Source of the DNA: an uncultured Bacteroidales bacterium
Lineage (GTDB): Bacteria; Bacteroidota; Bacteroidia; Bacteroidales; Paludibacteraceae
Length of the DNA: 5,299 nt
NCBI GenBank assembly: GCA_937891975.1
Contig: CALAUA010000002.1
Location: 1 to 5,299 of the forward strand
Direction: 5' to 3'
Of this stretch, positions 5,113-5,299 are shown piece by piece. Positions within the stretch are counted from its first letter, which is position 1; each line of letters begins with the position of its first letter. Made by a program: the position numbers and the translations under genes. Under the pieces are notes generated by a model, which worked only from the letters and a program-made list of their open reading frames with translations, had not been told where the DNA came from and ran no database searches.

Positions 5113-5299
5113 CTATTGCTTTCTTAATGCATCAGCAGCCCAACGAAGATATGTTGCAGTTTTATCATCTGCCTGGGCTGCATATCGCAATTGTGTTTCA
5201 TACTTATCCATCTCGTTCTCTGCATAACGGGAGTATGTTTTAGCGCGGTCCAAGTCACCTTTTTTTGTGTAATAAGCTGCATCATGCTGGTATCCTTCT
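5113..5299 (-). CDS. C-terminal part of a helical, TPR-like protein (5' end outside window)
   Basis: 61 codons and a TAG stop are visible; the start lies beyond the right edge. The sequence is wholly helical and charged. DAAYYTKKGDLDRAKTYSRY has the spacing of a tetratricopeptide unit (small residue, Tyr-Tyr, Gly, then Ala in the second helix), and is followed by a second helix pair (MDKYETQLRYAAQADDKTAT, YLRWAADALRKQ) with Tyr, Ala and Leu spaced for packing. The frame was found by reading back from the stop; it has no interruption up to the edge, and its stop lies 8 bases from the next ATG, as expected within an operon. This may be the end of a TPR protein or of a simple helical protein; with so little visible the family cannot be fixed. 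Confidence 0.7.
   Translation of the reverse strand, partial: EGYQHDAAYYTKKGDLDRAKTYSRYAENEMDKYETQLRYAAQADDKTATYLRWAADALRKQ

Noticed and set aside
4698..5243. 181-codon plus-strand open frame
   Set aside because: It is antisense to the macro-like domain and to the end of the upstream gene, both of which have recognisable or well-formed protein on the minus strand.
1..5299. Mobile element, CRISPR array, tRNA or rRNA
   Set aside because: No transposase-like protein, flanking inverted repeats, regularly spaced repeats or structural RNA signature was seen; the window is nearly filled by protein genes.

Overview
The window is a compact, entirely minus-strand stretch of a bacterial chromosome. 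The base composition is moderate. The leaders just upstream of the start codons are A-rich with no clear Shine-Dalgarno sequence, one gene encodes a short Cys-anchored lipoprotein, and the window holds a long RelA/SpoT homologue with a HD hydrolase domain and a divergent synthetase domain. Together these point to a Bacteroidales organism (Bacteroides/Prevotella-like). That assignment is an inference from style and protein character, not from a database search.

Reading in the direction of transcription (right to left): (1) 5299-5113, the C-terminal 61 codons of an unidentified helical, TPR-like protein; (2) 5104-4172, a 310-residue protein with a macro-domain-like N-terminal half and an unassigned C-terminal half that ends in a WG-repeat-like segment; (3) 4123-3785, a 112-residue lipoprotein with one WG-repeat-like segment; (4) 3761-3183, a 192-residue soluble protein I do not recognise; (5) 3122-2688, a 144-residue membrane-anchored DUF1232 (YkvA-like) protein; (6) 2616-2374 and (7) 2398-1676, two overlapping frames that look like one protein split by a -1 frame change, the second carrying a C-terminal DUF1810 domain; (8) 1643-1, the first 547 codons of a long RelA/SpoT homologue (HD, synthetase, TGS and the start of the Zn-finger region), which runs off the left edge.

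Gaps between genes are short (8 to 71 bases), so the set could be one or two transcription units. A hairpin with a short U-tract at 2629-2663 could separate an upstream unit (genes 1-5) from a downstream one (genes 6-8), or act as an attenuator. A 19-base element occurs in near-identical form in the leaders of the lipoprotein gene and the DUF1232 gene.

The gene with the clearest cellular role is the RelA/SpoT homologue, which controls the alarmone (p)ppGpp. Its hydrolase residues look intact, while the usual catalytic aspartate of the synthetase domain appears to be missing. No mobile element, tRNA, rRNA or CRISPR array is visible. The most unusual points are the split DUF1810 gene, the macro-like/WG-like two-part protein, and the shared WG-like signature in the neighbouring lipoprotein. 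I see no convincing evidence for a complete new defence or signalling system, only ingredients that deserve a check.
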